Part shown: positions 1 through 8,850 of the stretch, one piece after another
How positions within the stretch are numbered: the first letter of the stretch is position 1
Layout of the letters: each line of letters starts with the position of its first letter
Assembly: GCA_965653565.1 (NCBI GenBank)
Contig: CBFHAI010000002.1
Location: 124,001 to 188,000, forward strand
Direction of reading: 5' to 3'
Origin: JALCLA01 sp965653565
Lineage (GTDB): Bacteria; Pseudomonadota; Gammaproteobacteria; Xanthomonadales; Xanthomonadaceae
Length of the DNA: 64,000 nt
Program-made: the position numbers and the translations under genes
Notes under the pieces: generated by a model
The model's database searches: none
Told to the model about the DNA's origin: nothing
The model's input: only the letters and a program-made list of their open reading frames with translations

Positions 1-2471
1 ACCATGCGGATGCGATACGCCTTCGGCTCGTGGATCGTCAGTTCGATCTCGAAATCGGTGCCCGACGACGGCGCCACGTCGAGCAGCACCTCATTCAGCC
101 ATTCGTCCGCCGGCGCCTGCGCGTCGAAGGCGCGCACCCGCACCTGCGTGGCCGGTGCGTTGCCGTGATTGCGCAGCTTGCCGCGCACGTGCACGGTGCC
201 GGGCACGCGCTCGATGCTGGCCGGATCGAAGCTGATTTCGCGCGCCTCCAGCGCGAGGTCCACGCCGTCGAGCGCGGGCGCGATGTCGACCGCCAGGCGC
301 AGGACGTTGTCGTCCTCGCGCACTTCATCCACCGCCTGCGCGGCATCCACCACGGCGAAAAAGGCCTGCGGCCCGGCAAGGTTCGCGGTGTCGATCCAGG
401 TGTCGAGCACCACTTCGTCGCCGGCCAGCAAGGCGCGCACGGCGATCGGACCCGTCATCGGCGTGCCACCGGAGAGCGGATCGCCGTCGTACCAGCGCAG
501 CGTGCTTTCCGCCGCGCCGCGTCCGCCCGGATTCCCGATCCGCACGCGCAGCCGCAGGGTTTCGCCGCGCACCGGCTGCTGCGGCGAGGCCACGGCCGCC
601 AGCGGCACCAGGTTGGGCCGCGCTTCGCGCGTCAATGCCAGTGCGGCGTTGGCGGTGGTGTAGACGCTGCCGCCCCAATCGCCGTCCTCGCCCTGTTGCG
701 AGAGCAGGTATTGCGCCAGCACCGTGCGCGTGGCTTCCGGCAGGTCGAGCGCACCGGCGCGCAGGCTCAGGTCGGCGATTTCCGCCAGCGAGAACTGGCT
801 GCCGTCGAAGCTACCGCCGAGCCGCGTCGCGAGCCAGTCGCGCGCCCGCGCGCCGGCGGCGCGGTCGGCCGGGTCGTCGCGATGCAGCAATCGTTCGGCC
901 GCCGCCGCCGACAGGGCCACGCGTCCGGCGCCGCGCACGGTCGGGCCGAAGCTGCCGTCGCCATTCTGTTGCGCGCGCAGGAATGCCGTCAGTTGCGCCA
1001 GCACCAGCGCGTCGGGCTGTGCCAACCGTGAGCGCGCCTGCAGCGCGAGCGTGGCGTCGGCCGGGCTGCTGTTCCAGGCGGCCTGCAATCCGAGGCCGCC
1101 GTCGCCATTGAGGCTTGCCAACGACGCGGGCGCCTCGGGCTGCGCAAGTTGCAGCCAGCCGCTTTCATCGAAGTTGCGCGCGCCGCGTGCGGCCAGCCAT
1201 TGCCGCGCAACGGCCTGACCCGGATCCTGCGGTGCGATTTCCGCGAGCGCCGCGAGCACGCTGGCGGTATCGCGCACGGCGGTGCCGGGGCGATCTTCCC
1301 AGCGTCCGTTGCCGCGTTGCTGCGTGCGCAGCCATTGCAACGCGGCGTTGACGGGCTCGGGCCGCGGCGACACCACCGATGCCGGCAGCAGCGCGGGATC
1401 GGACACCGCGAGCGTGCTGCGCGGTTGCAGGTGCAGCCTCAGCGTGGCACGTCCGCCGGTGATGCCCTGGAAATATTGCTCGAAGGCGACGCGGAAGCGT
1501 TCCAGCCGCGCCAGGTCGGCCGGATCGGGCGTCTGGCCCGGACGCACCAGCAGCACCAGCGCCGCATCGAAGCGGCGCTGCGATTGCGACGCAGCCGGCA
1601 GGCGCGGGCCTTCGGCGGCGAACACCTGCGCCGGCGCGATGATTTCCTGCGCGCCCTGCACCGACAGGCCCACGCGCGGCAGGTCGGAGGCCGGGTAATC
1701 GGTCGAGCGGATCAACCCGATATCCGGCATTTCCGCCGCATCGGCCAGGCCGGCGAGGTACAGATCCCACGGGCCCAGGCGCTGACGCGCTTCGCTGACG
1801 GTCCAGGTGCCGGGCTGCGCCTGGTTCCAGCGCGCGCCGTACATGAGCGAGGCATCGGTCGACGCGTACAGGCTCCAGTGCGCGCCCTCGCGCCCGAGCA
1901 GATCGCTGCGCGCGGCGCCGCCGGCATCGTGATATCGCAACCGCACCGACCAGCGATGCATGATTTCGTGCGCCAGCGTATTGAGCGCGGAACGGTAATC
2001 GGGACTGCGCGAGTTGAAGTCGTAGCGCGCCATCGACGCCATGTCGATGTAGCCCTGCAGTCGCCCGGCGCTGCCGTAGGAGGCGCTGGCGTCGAACTGC
2101 TCGATGCCGATGCCCTGCACGTCGTTGCGCACCGGGTTGTAGAACGCCAGGGCGTCGCCGGTGGGGAATTCGAAGGTGCTGAAGACGACGAGGAAGTCGA
2201 AATCGTCGGCGTGGGTTTCGTAGAAGCGTTGCGCCAGCTCGAAGCGCGGCGCGCTGTTGCCGCGTTCGTAGCCGCCATCGAGGCGAAACACGGCGACGTT
2301 GCCGGTGTCGGCGACGAAGGTCGCGCTCTTCTGCGTGGATTTCGCGGGCGCACTGTGCAGGGCCGGCGGTTCGACGTCGTCGCGCAGATGCAGCGAGGCG
2401 GTATCCGCGCGCGCCGTCGCGCCCGCGGCCAGCAGCAGCGCGAATGCGAAACGCGAGATGCGCGCCGTCAT
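1..2471 (-). CDS. Secreted HExxH metallopeptidase-like protein with alpha/alpha-toroid and CARDB domains (3' end outside window)
   Basis: I translated this frame from the ATG at 2471; it stays open to the left edge (about 823 residues seen). A signal peptide (residues 1-22, ending ATARA-D) predicts export. Residues 168-172 read HEIMH, a zincin HExxH motif, inside a region with little other family resemblance. Around residues 375-600 there are three squalene-cyclase/prenyltransferase-type repeats (for example QNGDGSFG and QGEDGDWGG), which normally build an alpha/alpha toroid. From about residue 610 two CARDB-like beta domains follow, which usually mediate adhesion or protein contacts. The start overlaps the stop of the upstream small gene by 4 bp (ATGA), so the two are probably translationally coupled. 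Function is unknown; a secreted protease or a cell-surface binding protein is the best guess. The HExxH could be fortuitous because no third zinc ligand was assigned. Confidence 0.75.
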   Translation of the reverse strand, partial: MTARISRFAFALLLAAGATARADTASLHLRDDVEPPALHSAPAKSTQKSATFVADTGNVAVFRLDGGYERGNSAPRFELAQRFYETHADDFDFLVVFSTFEFPTGDALAFYNPVRNDVQGIGIEQFDASASYGSAGRLQGYIDMASMARYDFNSRSPDYRSALNTLAHEIMHRWSVRLRYHDAGGAARSDLLGREGAHWSLYASTDASLMYGARWNQAQPGTWTVSEARQRLGPWDLYLAGLADAAEMPDIGLIRSTDYPASDLPRVGLSVQGAQEIIAPAQVFAAEGPRLPAASQSQRRFDAALVLLVRPGQTPDPADLARLERFRVAFEQYFQGITGGRATLRLHLQPRSTLAVSDPALLPASVVSPRPEPVNAALQWLRTQQRGNGRWEDRPGTAVRDTASVLAALAEIAPQDPGQAVARQWLAARGARNFDESGWLQLAQPEAPASLASLNGDGGLGLQAAWNSSPADATLALQARSRLAQPDALVLAQLTAFLRAQQNGDGSFGPTVRGAGRVALSAAAAERLLHRDDPADRAAGARARDWLATRLGGSFDGSQFSLAEIADLSLRAGALDLPEATRTVLAQYLLSQQGEDGDWGGSVYTTANAALALTREARPNLVPLAAVASPQQPVRGETLRLRVRIGNPGGRGAAESTLRWYDGDPLSGGTPMTGPIAVRALLAGDEVVLDTWIDTANLAGPQAFFAVVDAAQAVDEVREDDNVLRLAVDIAPALDGVDLALEAREISFDPASIERVPGTVHVRGKLRNHGNAPATQVRVRAFDAQAPADEWLNEVLLDVAPSSGTDFEIELTIHEPKAYRIRM

Positions 2472-2839
2472 TTTCCGTCCCCGGCGGCAGATGCGGGCGC
2501 GGCGACGCGGCGGGTTTCGAGCACAGGAACCGGTTGCGGCGAATCGTTCTTCACCGGCACCGGAAGGCGCAGGTTTTCACCGCGCCGCAGCTTGAGCAAG
2601 GCGGCCGGCTGCCCGGCACCGGCGGGCAGTTCCAGCACGACGCCTTCCCGATTGATGTGTTTGACACGCGCGCCCGTCGAGGCAACCGGGTCGCCCGGCT
2701 GCAACACCACGATCTCGTTGTCGATGCGAAAAGCCGCCGACTCGCCCGCCTGTTCCACCAGCATGATGGCCGGCGCGGACCGGCAGAAACCCGGCAACAA
2801 CAGCAACGCGCCCCAAAGCGCCCAAATTCCCCGCGTCAC
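2468..2839 (-). CDS. Small exported protein, GTG start, unknown function
   Basis: This is a 123-residue protein with an N-terminal signal peptide (residues 1-22, cleavage near RSAPA). The start is GTG at 2839, chosen because a purine-rich GGGGGAG lies a few bases upstream and the signal peptide begins there. The mature part has a compact pattern of a GDPV turn followed by a VxxINREGVVLEL beta segment, which loosely recalls the small periplasmic HR-type domains of secretion/pilus proteins such as GspC; I do not consider that an identification. It is the first gene of a two-gene operon: its TGA overlaps the ATG of the large metallopeptidase-like gene, so it may help export or fold that product. 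A divergent lipoprotein gene starts 260 bp away. Confidence 0.7.
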   Translation of the reverse strand: MTRGIWALWGALLLLPGFCRSAPAIMLVEQAGESAAFRIDNEIVVLQPGDPVASTGARVKHINREGVVLELPAGAGQPAALLKLRRGENLRLPVPVKNDSPQPVPVLETRRVAAPASAAGDGK

Positions 2840-3099
2840 CGCTCCCCCGAAAGCGTCATGGACGCACTATCCGCGGCGCCCGATGCTGGCCCGACGCTCT
2901 GCTGCGTGTTTTTAGCGCTCCGACAACCCCATGCCGGAAGTCACGAGTGGCGAAACTACAGGAGCGCCGCCACGAACGGAAGCCCACGCCCGGGGGGTAC
3001 CGCTTACCTCGCCACGCCGGTACAAGACCTGGACGTTCTGCGAGCACCTGCGGCCCGCTAGAATCCATCCGCTCCCTTTTCCGGAACGCGCCATTGTCC

Positions 3100-4695
3100 A
3101 TGCCATTCGCGATCTTCCCCGGCCGCCGGCTGGCGTTATGGTGCCTGTGTCTCGTCCTTTGCGGCGTATCGGGTTGCCAGGATCGCGAGGCTGATGCGCG
3201 ACGGCAGTTCAATGCAGCGATCGCCGACTGGAATTCAGGCCGGCTCGAAGCGTCGATGCAGACGCTCGATACGATCATCGCCTCGTATGGCGACACGCGT
3301 TCGGCCACCGAGGCGCTGGAGTATCGCGCGACCAAGTTGGCGCAGTACCGCGAACAATGGTCCGCGGGCGCCAACCCGCGCGCCGGTCATCCGCAGCTGG
3401 TCGCCGCGGTCGAGGCCGGCCTCGCGCGTTTCCACGCGCTCGGCGGCGGCTATCCTGCCGCGCTGAAAGACGTCGATTGGAACGGTGCATCGAAAGCATC
3501 GCCCGATGCCGCGCTGTTGCTGCAGTGCCGTTACGAGCGTGCCTTGTTCGATGCCGGCTACAAGCTCGACTGCACGGAGCCGACGCGGGCCTATCTGGCG
3601 CAGATCGCCGCGCGCCGCGCCAGCGAGCGCTCGCCGCCGCCAACGCCGGCGCCGGCGCCGCTGAGCGCGACATCGCCGCAACTGGTGACCGCGAAGGTCA
3701 CCTGGGGCAAGCACTTCAAGCCCGCCGGCGGCGTACCGGTCGACTCGTTCCATGCGGTCTATCTCAATACCCGCGAACCGGACAAGGCGATCGCGAGCGA
3801 AAAAGTCCGCACGGTCGGCATCAACTACGCCTGGGACGATTTTCACGGCATCGCCTCGGAAGACTTCGGCGCTTACTGGGTCGGCACGGTGCGGATCGAG
3901 CGCCCCGTGACGCGCCGTTTCTCGCTCAGCCAGAGCTGGTCGAAAGCGCGCGTGATCATCGATGGAAAAATCATTTACGAAGGCAGCCAGGATGGCCAGT
4001 TCCGCTATCGTTTCGACGCCGGCGATCATCTGCTCGAAGTCGAATACATCAACAACTGGCACACCACCGACTTCAAGCTGACGATGGACGACGACGCCGA
4101 ACTGGCCACCGCGTCGCAGTTGTCGACACTGCTCGCGCCGAGCGCCGACGCACGTACGAAAATGCTGTTTGCCGCGGTCTACGAACCGGCCGGCCGCGAC
4201 CATTCGGTGCAGCTCGATCTGCGTCCGGCCGACGCGCCGTTGGTTCTGATCCTCAGCTCCTACACGCCGGTGCGCTGGGTGATCCGCAACCCGCACGATG
4301 TCGATTTGCGCGCCGTCGCGTTCGGCTCGCACAGCCCCGGCTCGGAACTCGCCGGCGATCTCGAGCCCGGCGTGAAGCGCATCCCTTTCCGCGGCCAACT
4401 CGGGCACTACTCGCGAATGCCGAGTTGCAACTGTTCGGGAAGCTCGTTCCACTGCGAAGGCGCCGAGTTGTTTTCGACGCAGGCCGCCGTCGAGGCCGCG
4501 ACCGGCCTGGTCCTGCATGGCTTTTCCGGCCAATACCAGGCACAGACGCTGCCCGTTCCCGACTTGGTGATGACCGCCGCGGCGCTGGCGCCGCTACGCC
4601 AGCAACTGGCCACCATCGCGAAGGAACGCGCCGCCTGCCAGCGGCAGACCGCGCCGGATTTCGAGGCGCTGATCGAGAACAAGTCAAACGGCTGA
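3100..4695 (+). CDS. Lipoprotein with helical N-terminal region and PA14/CBM-like beta domain
   Basis: This 531-residue protein starts at ATG 3100, where a lipoprotein signal peptide begins; the lipobox reads GVSGC, so the mature protein is probably lipid-anchored in the outer membrane. In-frame sequence upstream of this ATG is arginine-rich and is not a credible export signal. Residues about 25-150 are alpha-helical with TPR-like spacing. After a proline/alanine linker near residue 185, residues about 195-340 contain a segment (VIIDGKIIYEG...YRFDAGDHLLEVEYINNW) typical of PA14 or related ligand-binding beta sandwiches. The C-terminal part has a Cys-x-Cys cluster (CNCSGSSFHC). No catalytic motif was seen. 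It stands alone, divergent from the operon to its left, with a repeat copy about 260 bp past its stop. Role unknown; surface binding is an inference from the beta domain. Confidence 0.7.
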   Translation: MPFAIFPGRRLALWCLCLVLCGVSGCQDREADARRQFNAAIADWNSGRLEASMQTLDTIIASYGDTRSATEALEYRATKLAQYREQWSAGANPRAGHPQLVAAVEAGLARFHALGGGYPAALKDVDWNGASKASPDAALLLQCRYERALFDAGYKLDCTEPTRAYLAQIAARRASERSPPPTPAPAPLSATSPQLVTAKVTWGKHFKPAGGVPVDSFHAVYLNTREPDKAIASEKVRTVGINYAWDDFHGIASEDFGAYWVGTVRIERPVTRRFSLSQSWSKARVIIDGKIIYEGSQDGQFRYRFDAGDHLLEVEYINNWHTTDFKLTMDDDAELATASQLSTLLAPSADARTKMLFAAVYEPAGRDHSVQLDLRPADAPLVLILSSYTPVRWVIRNPHDVDLRAVAFGSHSPGSELAGDLEPGVKRIPFRGQLGHYSRMPSCNCSGSSFHCEGAELFSTQAAVEAATGLVLHGFSGQYQAQTLPVPDLVMTAAALAPLRQQLATIAKERAACQRQTAPDFEALIENKSNG

Positions 4696-5067
4696 GCTGC
4701 GACGCTCATCGATGGTTATGACAGAACGTCCTTCCCCTTGAAGCGCCAATATGTGCAGCTCTTGCGGCCAAGCGAAGGAGATCCAGCTGCAAAGCGCGAG
4801 CAGCAAAAGGTATTGAGCTCGACTAATCATGCAGAAGTTGCCCCTGGAAAATCGAAACCGCGCACGCAACAGGCATTTCGCGACCACGCTTCAACACCCC
4901 GTTCGAACAGTTCCGGGCACCCTGAATTGTCTATACGCATCCGCGACACCACGAAACAGGTGACAAATTCCTAGATGCGCCGCAACAACCCGATGCACCG
5001 CATACCAGTGTTGCCTGCGCCAAAACTGTATTAGGGTTGCGCTTGGAGATCTTGCTCTTGGAACAGC
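4696..5067 (+). other. Intergenic region at the left edge of the accessory island
   Basis: I see no convincing gene here. The base composition is visibly more AT-rich than the flanking genes. It holds one copy of the dispersed repeat (4957-4984) and marks the change from ordinary secreted-protein genes to the accessory cluster. A short minus-strand frame with a hydrophobic start (4684-4887) was considered and rejected. Confidence 0.5.
4957..4984 (+). repeat. Dispersed repeat, copy 1 (left edge of island)
   Basis: Begins CAGGTGACAAATTCCTAG and continues ATGCGCCGCA. The first 22 bases are identical to copy 2 (16744-16765), and 26 of 28 bases match copy 5 (62731-62758). It lies in non-coding DNA just outside the first gene of the accessory cluster. 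Confidence 0.85.
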
Positions 5068-5805
5068 ATGAGTCGCGCGCCCGTTCCCTACGAAAACCAG
5101 ATAATAGGCGCCTTCATTTTTGCCATGGGACACGTTTCGGGACGACTGCGACCCGGGTCCCTCACCGCGGCAAACCTGCTCCAGCAAACACCGATGGACC
5201 CGACGTTCGGCGACTTCGTCGCCGGCTACGAATTGTGTGTCGCCATCGAATTCAAGCGAACGCAGGACGAACTGCCGTCGGAGGTGGAAAAGTGGGATGA
5301 GAAAGGGCTCGCCACATATCTTTCGCGTCCCGATCTGCTGCAGATCGCGGAGCAAGGGCATCTAGTCGCTTTCTTCGAGCCGGAAGATCGGACGATATTT
5401 ACATGCTCCTATCCCACCGCGCTGGTTCCGCGTGGAAGTTTCATCGCCATCGATGCCATGCAGGTTATCGAAGAGTTGTGTGCCGGAGCAACGCGCGGTG
5501 TATCGCCGCTCCTACTTGAGCCCTACCTGCTCGAAGTTGCCCGCCTCCGCAAAGGAACGCCTCCCGCAGAGGATGAATCCGAGGATTCAAGAAGCGGTGT
5601 GGCGGGCGGACGCCTGAAATCCAAACCCTGGCTGGCGATCGCTCATGACGCGAACGGAGATTTCAGCCTTCGCACTGCAACGAGCTTGGCGGAGCTTCTG
5701 AGTCTTGATGCGACGCTACCAACTGAAGATCTCCAGAAGCGAATGCGGCTGCGGCGAAGCAGTCGATCCTCAAACCCGGAAGAGAAGAAGCTAACTCCAG
5801 GCTGA
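5068..5805 (+). CDS. Unknown protein of the accessory island, possible PD-(D/E)XK-like core
   Basis: This 245-residue protein is not one I recognise. It starts at ATG 5068 with GGAA eight bases upstream. There is no signal peptide or membrane segment, so it is probably cytoplasmic. Residues about 45-65 read GDFVAGYELCVAIEFKRT: an acidic residue followed by a beta strand ending in E-F-K, the spacing seen in some PD-(D/E)XK nuclease folds, but a second Asp was not securely placed and the match may be chance. The C-terminal 60 residues are charged and probably disordered. It is convergent with the metallo-beta-lactamase gene of the seven-gene operon (137 bp apart) and has the same lower-GC character as its neighbours, so it probably belongs to the same island. 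Confidence 0.6.
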   Translation: MSRAPVPYENQIIGAFIFAMGHVSGRLRPGSLTAANLLQQTPMDPTFGDFVAGYELCVAIEFKRTQDELPSEVEKWDEKGLATYLSRPDLLQIAEQGHLVAFFEPEDRTIFTCSYPTALVPRGSFIAIDAMQVIEELCAGATRGVSPLLLEPYLLEVARLRKGTPPAEDESEDSRSGVAGGRLKSKPWLAIAHDANGDFSLRTATSLAELLSLDATLPTEDLQKRMRLRRSSRSSNPEEKKLTPG

Positions 5806-5942
5806 TACGAGATGGCCGCCAATCGCGGTTTTGCCGATCGATCGGCACAAGGACTTTCTGCTGAAGCTCAGGCGCATTTGACGATCTCAACCAGTTCGAT
5901 GGCGCTGGCTGGTTCATCAATTCGAGTGAACCGCCGTGCATT

Positions 5943-7175
5943 TCAAGCGGGACCCGTTTGTGCGAAATGCAGGTCGAAGTAGCGCGCCCCTTCCGTTCCC
6001 TGTTGCAGGTTGGCGTCGGTCGTCCGGAGAAAATCGGTGCAGCGCGCCTTGAGTTTGCCGTCGGTGGGATGGTGCGGAATGCCGCTGTAGGTGTCGCTGC
6101 AGGTCGATACGACCACCCATCGTCTGCCGACAGCATCTTGCGGTAGAACTTTGTCGAGCAAGTCGTCGTCCGGCGTGCCGTTGTGGCTGCCATGGTGGCT
6201 GACCTTGAGGAAATGTACCGGCGAAAGCACCCCGGCCTGGTCCATCCGATCCCAACTGCGCAATTCGGCGTCGCCGGAGAACAGCAGATTCCAGCCACGC
6301 CATTCGAGACGGAACACGATGCTGGTGTTGTTCGCGGCCTTGTCGATCTGCAACAAGGTTTCGACCAGGCCACCATCGCGAAATTGTTCCCAAAGCAATC
6401 GGAATGCGCTGGCGTCGACGCCGGCCGGCGCAGGCGGAAGCTTCTTTTCCGCCAGTTGTCCGAGCGCCGCGATTTCGCTGTCGTCACGATCGGCGCCCAG
6501 TACCGCCAGATGCTTGGGAGTCGCGCGGTAATACACGCTCGCATCTTCCTCGGGCGCCAGAATTTCGATACTCACGTCCGGCAAGTCGTGCAGATCGTTC
6601 ACGGCCATTCCGCGATGCACGTAGCTGACTTGATCGGAGCCGTCGTCGGCGCGCACCAGGTTGCGCACGTAGTCGACGCAATGCGCCGTTGTGCCCGGGT
6701 TGTTGTTCGCCGCCATGGCTTCCAGCCGGGCAGGAAGCAGACTGCGTCCGGCATCGCGCGCGGCGGTGATGCCTTTGAAGAGATCGATCTGCAGCTTCTT
6801 CTGCTTTTCGGCATCCGGGAAACGCCTGTAGTAATCCGGCGCTGCAGACGCCGTGAGCCATACCCTCTCGACGTTCAATCGTTCTTTCAGATCCACCGGC
6901 GGGTCGCGTTCCTGCAGGCGGCGCGAGGTATAGAGCAGGCCTTGCACATGATCCAGGTGTTCGTGGGTCGAGATGTACAGGTGCAGCGGTCGGCCATCCA
7001 GTTCGTGCAGCACGTCCTGGATCACCGGCACGAAGACGGAGTCATCGCCTCCCGCGCCGCTTTTTACGTTGCCCACATCGATGAGAACGTGCCTGGGCCC
7101 GGCCGGACCGGGCACCGATATCAGGATCGCATCGCCGAATTTCACGTCATAGACACGCACACGCAGCGTGTTCAT
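5943..7175 (-). CDS. Metallo-beta-lactamase-fold hydrolase, ComEC/Rec2 C-terminal-domain type
   Basis: This 410-residue protein belongs to the MBL-fold hydrolases. The zinc-binding signature HEHLDH is at residues 71-76, preceded by a strand ending IST. Downstream hallmarks of the ComEC-like subgroup are SGDAE at 300-304 and HHGS at 327-330. It has no transmembrane segments, so unlike ComEC it is a free soluble enzyme; relatives act on nucleic acids or phosphodiesters, but the substrate here is unknown. The start is ATG 7175, because the ATG overlaps the stop of the upstream metallopeptidase gene (ATGA); in-frame sequence further upstream is the coding shadow of that gene. It is the last gene of the seven-gene operon. 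Soluble MBL proteins of this sort accompany a protease and a STAND NTPase in AVAST type 1 defence systems, which matches the neighbourhood here. Confidence 0.85.
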   Translation of the reverse strand: MNTLRVRVYDVKFGDAILISVPGPAGPRHVLIDVGNVKSGAGGDDSVFVPVIQDVLHELDGRPLHLYISTHEHLDHVQGLLYTSRRLQERDPPVDLKERLNVERVWLTASAAPDYYRRFPDAEKQKKLQIDLFKGITAARDAGRSLLPARLEAMAANNNPGTTAHCVDYVRNLVRADDGSDQVSYVHRGMAVNDLHDLPDVSIEILAPEEDASVYYRATPKHLAVLGADRDDSEIAALGQLAEKKLPPAPAGVDASAFRLLWEQFRDGGLVETLLQIDKAANNTSIVFRLEWRGWNLLFSGDAELRSWDRMDQAGVLSPVHFLKVSHHGSHNGTPDDDLLDKVLPQDAVGRRWVVVSTCSDTYSGIPHHPTDGKLKARCTDFLRTTDANLQQGTEGARYFDLHFAQTGPA

Positions 7176-8833
7176 CGATGCCCTCCCGGTGCGAGATGAA
7201 GCGCGCGCGCGGTGCCGTGCAATTCGTAAGCGCCGTCGGTCACCGACCAGGCGATCGGACCGCGCCAATCGGCGTTGCGCCCGGCCTGCAAGGCCAGCGA
7301 ATGCCGCGCGTCGAGGCGGGAAATCCAAGTGTCGCGGGCTTCACGCTGCGAGTCCGCGCTGGTGCGCAACCAGGCGCAGACTTCGCCGCTGGCAATGTCG
7401 AACGCCACCGTGGCACCCTGGCGCACCCAGCGCCGCGGCGGCCGAACGTCGGACGATGCCGCAGGCTCCTGTTCGCGCCAGGCGATTTTCAGCAGCAACT
7501 CGTCGCGCCAGGCTGGAACGGTGTGGCCCTGATGGCGGATCTTCTTGCGCACGTGCAGCCGCGGCAGTACATCGAACGGCACGCCTTCAGGAATGCCGAG
7601 GGCCGAACGATGCAGTTCGACCGTTCGCATCGCGTGCCAGCCGGAATCGCGAATCGCGTCGATGTCGACCTTGCCCAGGTCCGCGCGAACCTCGTCGAAA
7701 GGCGTCGCCAGCGCGCCGCTGTCGTCGCCGATACCGCGCTCGATCAAGCGGGTTTCGAGCAAGGCGCGCAGGCCGGTCGAATCGTCCGGATGCGCCGCCC
7801 GGTCGCAGGCGAGCACCGCGCGCGCCAGGTCGAGGAATCCGGCGTCGCCGGGCGGCAGGTAGTCCAGACCGCGGAACAGCACGCGCTTCACGATCTCGAC
7901 CGAAAACGCCAGCGCCCGATAAGGATCGGATCCTTGCGCGGGCATGTTGATCTGCGTTGCCCGCCGGCGTTGCGTTTGCTCGCGACTGTGATCGTAGACA
8001 TCGAGCAACAGCGCATAGAACGCGCGCGACAACACCACCGACAAATGGTGCGGATCCTTGCCGGCATAGTGCGCAAGGGTTTCCGGACGTTCCGGATCGG
8101 GGTCGGTCAGACTGCGCAGCTCGGCGCCCTGCCCGACGCCATAGCCCAGTTCGCGGGCGATCGACGAGAACAGCCAGGTTTCTTCCAGCCGGCCGCTGGT
8201 CAGTTCCATCGCCTTCTCGACCAGCGTTCGCGACGAGGCCGCCGAAAACAACGCCGTCAGATCGGCAATGGATTCATGGATCGCCAGGCTTTGCGGACTC
8301 TGCGCGTCGTACAACCAGGGCGCGATGCCATCGAGAATGGCATGCCCGGTTTCGTGCGCCACGATGTCGTGCGACGCCGCCGTATGCGCCAGCTCGCCGT
8401 CGCGGTCGACGAACGAGAAAAACTGCAGCGAGCAGGACTCGCGGTGATAGAACGCATTCGGCGCGCGTCCGGCCTGCGGCACGAGCAGCAGTTGCGAACG
8501 CTGGAACGCCCAGGGAATGACACGGCCCAGGCAATCCTCGTCTTCGTACATCGACAGCGTCTTCAGGACGATGGCAAAGGCGCTCCAGCGGATCACCGCG
8601 GGCTCGCGATAAGGTTCGGGTGTCTGCGGATCCAGCTGCGCCGTCTTATCCGGAATCGGCAGCGCTTCCCCGAGCGATCCATCGTCACGCAAGTCGACGA
8701 TCGCCACGCGTTCGGAAACCGGCCCGGGCAGCAAGGTTTCCACGGTGATCTCGCGGCGTTCGACAGGCTCGAAGCCTTTCTGCGATTCGGCGAGACGGTC
8801 TTTCAGCAGTACCGGAATCCTGAGTTTGCGCAC
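7172..8833 (-). CDS. Gluzincin (thermolysin-like) zinc metallopeptidase
   Basis: Residues 160-164 read HETGH and residues 186-191 read HESIAD, so both the HExxH zinc site and the downstream Glu (187) in an ExxxD context of M4/M36-type gluzincins are present. The protein is 553 residues from the GTG at 8833. I prefer this start because GAGGA lies seven bases upstream and it begins 17 bp after the patatin stop; a longer GTG-start version from 8920 would overlap patatin by 70 bp and its extra residues look like an antisense-style shadow. No signal peptide is visible, which is odd for a thermolysin relative and suggests intracellular action or leaderless release. The C-terminal third (about 380-553) is beta-rich and of unknown function. 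It is the sixth gene of the operon, between patatin and the MBL hydrolase (ATGA overlap). Confidence 0.8.
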   Translation of the reverse strand: MRKLRIPVLLKDRLAESQKGFEPVERREITVETLLPGPVSERVAIVDLRDDGSLGEALPIPDKTAQLDPQTPEPYREPAVIRWSAFAIVLKTLSMYEDEDCLGRVIPWAFQRSQLLLVPQAGRAPNAFYHRESCSLQFFSFVDRDGELAHTAASHDIVAHETGHAILDGIAPWLYDAQSPQSLAIHESIADLTALFSAASSRTLVEKAMELTSGRLEETWLFSSIARELGYGVGQGAELRSLTDPDPERPETLAHYAGKDPHHLSVVLSRAFYALLLDVYDHSREQTQRRRATQINMPAQGSDPYRALAFSVEIVKRVLFRGLDYLPPGDAGFLDLARAVLACDRAAHPDDSTGLRALLETRLIERGIGDDSGALATPFDEVRADLGKVDIDAIRDSGWHAMRTVELHRSALGIPEGVPFDVLPRLHVRKKIRHQGHTVPAWRDELLLKIAWREQEPAASSDVRPPRRWVRQGATVAFDIASGEVCAWLRTSADSQREARDTWISRLDARHSLALQAGRNADWRGPIAWSVTDGAYELHGTARALHLAPGGHR

Positions 8834-8850
8834 CTGCAGATCCTCGTCGG

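Noticed and set aside
4684..4887. Short minus-strand frame (67 codons) with a hydrophobic N-terminus
   Set aside because: It has no ribosome site and overlaps the lipoprotein end; the hydrophobic stretch alone is weak evidence.
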